DNA of 64,000 nt from contig OZ004593.1 of NCBI GenBank assembly GCA_963924555.1, forward strand, positions 4,212,480-4,276,479, in the 5' to 3' direction. Every line of letters begins with the position of its first letter. Positions within the stretch are counted from its first letter, which is position 1. The DNA comes from Crambe crambe. Taxonomy: Eukaryota; Porifera; Demospongiae; Poecilosclerida; Crambeidae. Below, in pieces: positions 58,350 to 64,000 of this stretch. The translations under genes were made by a program, and so were the position numbers. The notes beneath the pieces are model-generated. The model searched no databases. It worked only from the letters and a program-made list of their open reading frames with translations, and had not been told where the DNA came from.

Positions 58350-58428
58350 GCCATCTGGGAGGTGTTAGACTGACATCAGGACCACCAGGAGTGAAACCAC
58401 TAGGTCCACAATATTCCAACCCCATGGC

Positions 58429-60180
58429 TCAACACGCTCTCTGCCGCCACTTTACATCCACGGGATTATACCTGAATCTGGATCGGTACGCATCCTGATC
58501 GACCTCTGTGATGTGGACCCCACAATTGCCATCTTCTGGAATACCTGCTTCATCTCCTTCCTTTATTCTGTCTTCGTCCAACAGAGAGTTCAGATTTGTG
58601 TGGTGTGAGGTGCCATTTTCCAAAATGGGTAAGTGTAAGTTCACACAACTGGAGGGTGGTATGCTCAGCTGGAGCAGTCTGGCATCTTCCTGCAGCCTCT
58701 CCTTAGGCGAATACTCTTGCCCAGGTTGGCCAGACATTGAAAATCAAACGGCTTTTCAAAGAGCAAGTCACGGAGACGGCAAACACGTGAGCAAGCCACG
58801 AATGTCAGACCGGAGGAGAACTCCTTGGTACCCAGACTGACAAACACTTTGTTGAGAGTCAGACCCTGGGCCTTGTGAATGGTGACAGCCCAGGCCAGCT
58901 TAAGGTGAGAGCACCGGTGTGTGGCAGCAAACCAGGTGTGGCGAGGTGGAATGATGGGAACTGTGCCATCTGACAGTGTTGGACCCATGTAAGAGTCAAA
59001 TTTCACCGTCACTGCAATTGGTAATTCAGGTGGGGACTGGCCATCTCCATAGCAGATTGCGACAACTGTTCCAACAGCACCATTGACCAGTCCCACTTCG
59101 ATCCACAGATTGGCAGTGAGCATCACACGAGCTCCATGTGCAATGTTGACAATGGGCTCCAATCCTCCTGCATCATCGACTGAGGCTTTGCTTTCACCTG
59201 GATGGCTTTGATGGTGGCAACTGGCTGATCGCTGGCACGAAGCTCGCTGAGATTGTGCTCAGAAACTGCTGAAGTTGTGGACAGCACCCCATTCAACGAT
59301 GCCCTGCGTCTATATCCAACTGCGATAGTCCTCTTCATGAGATGGCTCCAGTAATCAAGCGTAGATTTGCCATTTCTCAAATACAGCAGCAGGTCACGAA
59401 ATAGTGTCTGTTCATCATCCTGTCCGGCCTGCCTCATCACCTGATCCAGCATAACAGCGCGATAAAACATGTGGTAGTTTGCACTCCCCAGGTCTGACAG
59501 TTCACTACTGGGCACCGTGGTGTACAGGGGCATATCCATGACCGGTGGCAACTGGCCGATGAGCAGAAAGGAGCATCCAGCGAGGAGCTCTTCAGCTCTG
59601 CATAAGAATGCACACAGGTTATATTTCATTTCATTTTTATTATTTGTTAAACTCTCACCTGTGTGGCAGAGCCTGGCGCAGCCACTTTACCAAAAAGCTT
59701 TCTGTCCACCATGGACATTTCATTGGTGATGATGTACTCTACACTTGCCAGTGACTCCTGGATGGTCTGAAGGTGATTTCCCTTGAATGCCTTGAACTCG
59801 CCATGCAGCCGTACACATTGCATGCAGTTCCACCCGTAGGAGGAGCTTTTCTCCCAGAAGAAGCCTCAGGCACTGGATGAGGTAAGACTTTCCTGTTCCA
59901 GCTGTGCCAGAGATGACCATTCTGAGGGGCTTCTTGCCTGGTGTTCTGTCATTAAAGTATTTGTCAACGATCTTGTACGCTTCCAGCTGCTTTCCTTGGA
60001 GTCTGTTAGGATCAGCTGTTGTTGCTGGTGACTGTGCTGGCGCTGCTGTGCAATGAAATGTGGCATCTCATCCTGGTCGGGATATGCCCTGGCTGCCAGT
60101 GACCAGTCAACGTCGTTGGTAGAGACTACAGAGTCTGGAAATTCAGCTCTGTGCTGGCATATCAACATCCATTCCTGCAC
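58429..60180 (-). pseudogene. Helitron PIF1-type helicase part
   Basis: Walker A is at about 59905-59875 (GTAGTGKSYLIQCLRLLLGE). The Walker B region is at about 59735-59705, reading YIITNEMSMVDRKLF, where the usual DEMSM Asp is Asn. Next, 59629-59123 has LLIGQLPPVMDMPLY and YHMFYRAVMLDQVMRQ. Then 59162-58665 has ARVMLTANLWIEVGLVNGAV and WAVTIHKAQGLTLNKVFVSL. The tail ERLQEDARLLQLS lies in another frame (58737-58429). Frame changes occur near 59830, 59650-59690, 59150 and 58715. The helicase would unwind the transposon strand after Rep nicking. Confidence 0.85.
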
Positions 60181-60453
60181 ATTGGTGGATCGATCACCAT
60201 CACTCTGCTCAGTATCCTCTTCCTAAAGCAGTAGGGCCGGCAAATTACCATGACATCCTTCTTCCTTCAGATGACCAGCTTGGGAATTCAGTACATCTGA
60301 ACAATCTGCAGGAGACTGAGGTTTTCAAATTCAGAGGTGCAAGGCGTGATCCAGCTGGGCATCCAAGGTCACTGCATTCAGCTGGTCACTCACTTCACAT
60401 GAATCGTCCAAGCTCAATATGACAAAGTTGCGTGATGCTCGGAACATGGGCAA

Positions 60454-61893
60454 CTACAGAAGCAGGTGACAGGTTTCCTGTGCAGAAAAGTCCCTCTCTG
60501 CAACGCTGTTGATCAGGAGCTTCTGCACAACTTGCAGGGAGGTTCCATCATCCTTAATGCTTTTCATGATGTTTCCGTACACTTCTTTCAGAGCCTTGGA
60601 ATGTGGCTCAGCCTTAGTGGCATACTTGGCAACATACTGGATCATCCTCTGTCGTGATACCACATACTGCATGTCGACGTTTTCTCTCCAAGCTGACAGC
60701 TGCATGGGGTTGTAGCTATTTAGCAGACTGTCATTGCGTGCAGTCAGAATCTTCAGCTCTCCATCTTCAGTGACAATGGCTGAAGAGGCTTTGGGTAGTT
60801 AAATCGACATTCCAGCTTGCCCTTCTTCTTCTTAAGGCAGTAGGCAGTAGAGTATCTCGTGTGTCGCTGGCATGTCGCTATGAGGTCAACCAGGTCCGAC
60901 TTGAAATCTTTGACTTCAGTGTATGCCTTGTTGCACACGTGAGGATTGGTCTTCGGGAGAGGAGCACTTGCTGCATCGCTCCCATCAGCTGCAATTGCTG
61001 GATCGATGGTGCTTATGATGCCATCCACATAGCTCGTGATGCACCTGATTTCTCATCGGAGGAGAGTAGCTGCTCAACTTCGGGTGCATCCCTAAACCAG
61101 GCCAGACCATGCACATGAGGACTTCCACGGTGCTGCCACTCAAATCTGAACCAGTAGTCTGTTGCTCCCAGGATGCTAATGTAGAATACATCGATGAACT
61201 TGCTGGTCCAGTGATAAAAAAACCAATCAGCGACAGCTGGTTCTCCGTCACTGCAGACATGCAACTGGAACTGCAGTGTGGTTGGTCGGGACAAATGAGA
61301 CGGGCTAGCTCGGGCCACTGGCCGTCAGCAGCACTGCGGGTGAAGAATACAGTGGGCAGTCCAAGGGTGTCTACCATAGAGATCAGTCTTCTTCTCTGCT
61401 TGAACCAGTACTGACTGGTCCCGTGTAGGCTGGCAGCATAGTGCAATACTCTGCTGCTAAAGGCCTCTTCTTCACAGCCAACCATGTCCCTCAGTTCACT
61501 CAGTGAGAGCCTGGCATCCTGAGGGTGCTGCTTGATGAAAATCCTTCCACTCTGTAGAACACGCCACCGCATCTCAGTGTTTAGAGAAAAGTATCTGAAG
61601 TGTGGGTGCTTAGCAAATTGGCCCTCCCCATACATCATTAGGTGCTTGAAGTAGTTGCCTATCGTGACAGGACGCTGGCGTGGGGCCACAAAATCAGCAG
61701 CTCCTGTGGGCAGGAGAGTGGGGAAGGCACAGGAGATGTAGCCCTCTGTGGTGAATTCGTTGATGGGAGTGTCACCCCTCGTTGGCCAGGGCACAACCTG
61801 AGCACGAGCAGATGATTGGCGTTCCAGCATTGCTTTCCTGACTACTTCCTGTTCAGTCAATTTCCTTGCTGCAGCAGGTATGAATGTGGTCAC
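60454..61893 (-). pseudogene. Helitron Rep (HUH) nuclease and Helitron-like N domain
   Basis: Frame 61893-60985 reads from INEFTTEGYISCAFPTLLPT through GNYFKHLMMYGEGQFAKHPH and SQYWFKQRRRLISMVDTLGL, the Helitron-like N domain. The overlapping frame 61318-61013 carries FRFEWQHRGSPHVHGLAWFR, where HVH is the metal-binding HUH motif. Frame 61028-60753 holds CQRHTRYSTAYCLKKKKGKL. Frame 60705-60454 has the two-tyrosine motif MIQYVAKYATKAE. All catalytic landmarks of a Y2 Rep are therefore visible, but in different frames, so it is inactive as it stands. Confidence 0.88.
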
Positions 61894-61996
61894 ATCATGG
61901 GGGGTTGGTCATCTGTACGCTGCTGCTCCTCCTCGTCGACAGTGGTATCATTCACTGTGCGCAGTCCAGTCAGCTCCCCATCAGTAGGCAGCTGGC

Positions 61997-62890
61997 TCAT
62001 GGCAGCCTGGCTGATCTCAATGTTGACTTATTATGCTGCTTTAGCCACTGGAAAGCACGAAGCACTACTGATCTCCGGACCCTGAAGTCGCGATGAGAAT
62101 TTTCCACACCCTCCTTCCTCACGAGCAGGACATCAAGTTCTGATGGAAGTCTTGGTAGACTGGTGGCAAAGGTGGTGAGATCCTGAGGCAAGTTTATCAC
62201 GTGACCCCTGTATCCATACTGTCCGTGAGGGAGGCGATAGATGGCCATAAGAGGCATGACTGCTGAAAAGCACTTGTTCTGCCTGAGACAAACCCTGCAT
62301 GTCACATACATACAATATTGTAGTATATCTTATGCAGTATATTAACATTAAGTATGTGCTGACCTGCAGCTCTTGTGGAACAGGTCCAGGAATCATATTA
62401 TTGGCTGCAGAATACAGCTTAGGATTAAGTTTGTCTCGACTGCATCTTAGACACTCAGAAGCTGAGTTTCCCAGGAAATGTCTCCATGCAAGTGGAGCAA
62501 GTTACAGCCTGTAGTGAGTATATTTCCTGGAGAAATTTTATCATCTTTTCCTGCACACTGTGATGCTCAATAAGGGGGAGCTGTGTTTCTTGGTGGGATA
62601 TTCTGCTTTGCCTCATATGTTTCAGCCTCTTAGCTCTCTGCTCAATGGACTCTGTTGTCAGTCTTTCCCTCTGAAGAGTCCTTACTTGCTCAAGCCTGGC
62701 AGTTCGCTGTTCAGCAGCTCTGTGTTCTGCTGACTCTGCTTTCCTCCTGGCTCTATCTCTCGCATTTCTTTTGGCTAGTCTTGCTTTTCTCTGTTCCTCT
62801 GACTCTGTTCTCCTTCTAGCTCTGTCCCTTTCATTTCTTCTTCGCTTCGCTTCTTTTCTGGTTCTCTGGATTCCATAATACTCGCTATTA
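61997..62890 (-). pseudogene. Helitron N-terminal regions (charged repeats, DUF6570-like)
   Basis: From about 62880 an open frame reads RTRKEAKRRRNERDRARRRT and similar Arg/Glu-rich repeats (AEQRTARLEQVRTLQRERLT), then a CSTCMETFPG zinc-knuckle half, stopping near 62470. A shifted frame (62396-62340) gives MIPGPVPQELQVS. Frame 62311-61997 gives LPHGQYGYRGHVINLPQDLT and LPSELDVLLVRKEGVENSHR, matching DUF6570-type regions found upstream of Helitron Rep. No convincing start codon; transcription may begin in GC-richer sequence above 62900. Confidence 0.7.
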
Positions 62891-64000
62891 GACCATGTAC
62901 CAACGTTGCTTAGTAGCTATTTCATGCGCATGTGTAAGCGCATGTGCATTTTACGTGTACATACATATAAATATCTCAATCTTCCATTTTCATGATTAGT
63001 GTGGGGCTTTGCTCGCTCGCCAATTAAATCATGCACACTCGCGGGAAATTGTCAGGAAAATGATCTGGGGTAATGCCACAGGGCTTTGGTCAATTTTACA
63101 CCGCGTGAAACAGCTGCTGTACCTGAGCAGTTTGCAAAAATACCACAATAAAACCATAGCAACAGCAAGATTGGAGCTTGGAGAAGTGGCCTAACTGGGC
63201 ATCTACTATTGCAGCCAGTCAGCCCTGCCCTCAGAATGGGCTAGCTCATTACACTTACTGGTTTGTAGCTGCATCAAAACTGAGTACTGTAATTTGAGGT
63301 TGAGTAGCTGGTTAACTAGGGCAATAAAGTCTGCCCGATGATGTATAACTGAGCAAAATAGACTTTCCTAATATTAAGTGAAGCAGTATACTTGTGGAGG
63401 CTAAGACAGATCATACCAGTCAGTTTGCCAATGTACCGGAAGTCGTAGACCGCTGTATTATTTTATTTGTATTGTCGAGTCAGCAGAATTAACTTACTTG
63501 ATACAGCAGTGGACGTATACTAAGTAGTGAAGTCTGTGAACAGAATGTTAGTATTGAAGAGAGAGTGAATTTTCTGAGTCACTCAGAATACTAGGTACAT
63601 TACATATCATCTGTCAGGATTTCATTCTTTGATTTAAGAAGCAAAATACTTATTCTACAAAATATTAAAAACTTGTTCTAAGCCTCCGTTTAGATACCAA
63701 ATCACATAAAACTTCCCAGGTAGCTACATAGACACCATGGATTGTTTATGCAGTGAAGATTTGCATAATCCAGTCATGCATAACATGTTTTGAGTATTTC
63801 GGTGGGTGACACTCCTGCAGCTGGACTTGTTGGAGGGTTTAAATAAAGAGGGAGTTTGGAGAGCTTATAGATGTACAATTGAAAGTGAAGAACTATGTTC
63901 AAAGGTAATGTCTTTTGCCCTCACACAAAATTATAATCACTACAGTATTTCTAAGGAACTTGTCACACATTGCAGGTTGCTATAGGTACTTCTCTACTCT
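62891..64000. other. No supported gene
   Basis: Small frames (63009-63194) have no motif. A GAACTATGTTCAAAGGTAAT near 63885-63905 has a donor-like site but no exon could be assigned. The window ends here without a clear element boundary. Confidence 0.5.

Larger units (their letters stand above)
58429..62890 (-). mobile_element. Helitron, decayed, nearly full set of domains
   Basis: Reading from 62890 down: a Lys/Arg/Glu-rich N-terminal repeat region with a CxxC, a DUF6570-like region, a Helitron-like N domain, the Rep HUH nuclease, and a PIF1-type helicase. All are on one strand and in canonical Helitron order. The domains are spread over several frames with perhaps eight or more lesions. 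I could not identify the terminal TC or the 3' hairpin with CTRR; the ends given are the limits of coding similarity. GC content is clearly higher than in the surrounding sequence. Confidence 0.85.

Noticed and set aside
58508-58840. Plus-strand frame over the helicase tail
   Set aside because: Antisense shadow of Helitron coding sequence; no motif.

Overview
This is animal nuclear DNA: AT-rich, with short phase-consistent introns, no bacterial operons and very dense repeats. Long inverted-repeat foldback elements, a large intron full of transposons, and many spliced low-copy transposase genes fit a sponge, probably a demosponge of the Amphimedon kind. That is inference from style; no species marker is present.

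Layout. From 1 to 3.5 kb lie tandem repeats, two long foldback elements and a duplicated block whose second copy is at 22.1-22.9 kb. From 3.56 to 16.71 kb is the best host gene: a seven-exon, plus-strand gene whose helical-repeat region resembles large lipid transfer proteins (vitellogenin/MTP type), ending in a cysteine-rich stretch and a membrane anchor. Its 9.2-kb intron 5 holds a TTAA-flanked element, a hAT transposon with a perfect 8-bp target duplication, a tandem duplication containing two foldbacks, and a LINE fragment nested in the second copy. At 19.2-21.3 kb is a spliced minus-strand transposase-like gene with a few lesions. At 24.2-25.5 kb is a non-autonomous inverted-repeat element carrying a minisatellite.

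From 27 to 40 kb is a patchwork of transposase fragments, internally duplicated blocks, two 1.7-1.8-kb direct repeats and a fossil integrase. From 42 to 47 kb come a hAT tail, a forkhead DNA-binding exon on the opposite strand, a cysteine-rich DDE-type transposase gene and an R2-like LINE 3' part. From 47 to 56 kb it is mostly non-coding, with minisatellites, a HIRAN-like pseudogene and a second full TTAA element. From 56.3 to 62.9 kb lie a RecQ-like helicase fragment, a DUF6589-type fragment and a decayed Helitron with Rep and PIF1-type helicase parts.

How it works together: only the lipid-transfer-like gene, and possibly the forkhead exon, look like host functions. The rest is mainly a stratified record of mobile elements, several nested, which allows relative dating. 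I found no convincing new multi-gene system. The most unusual things are the membrane-anchored lipid-transfer-like protein, the loop inversion between two sister foldback elements, the truncated forkhead exon, and the minisatellite-bearing element.
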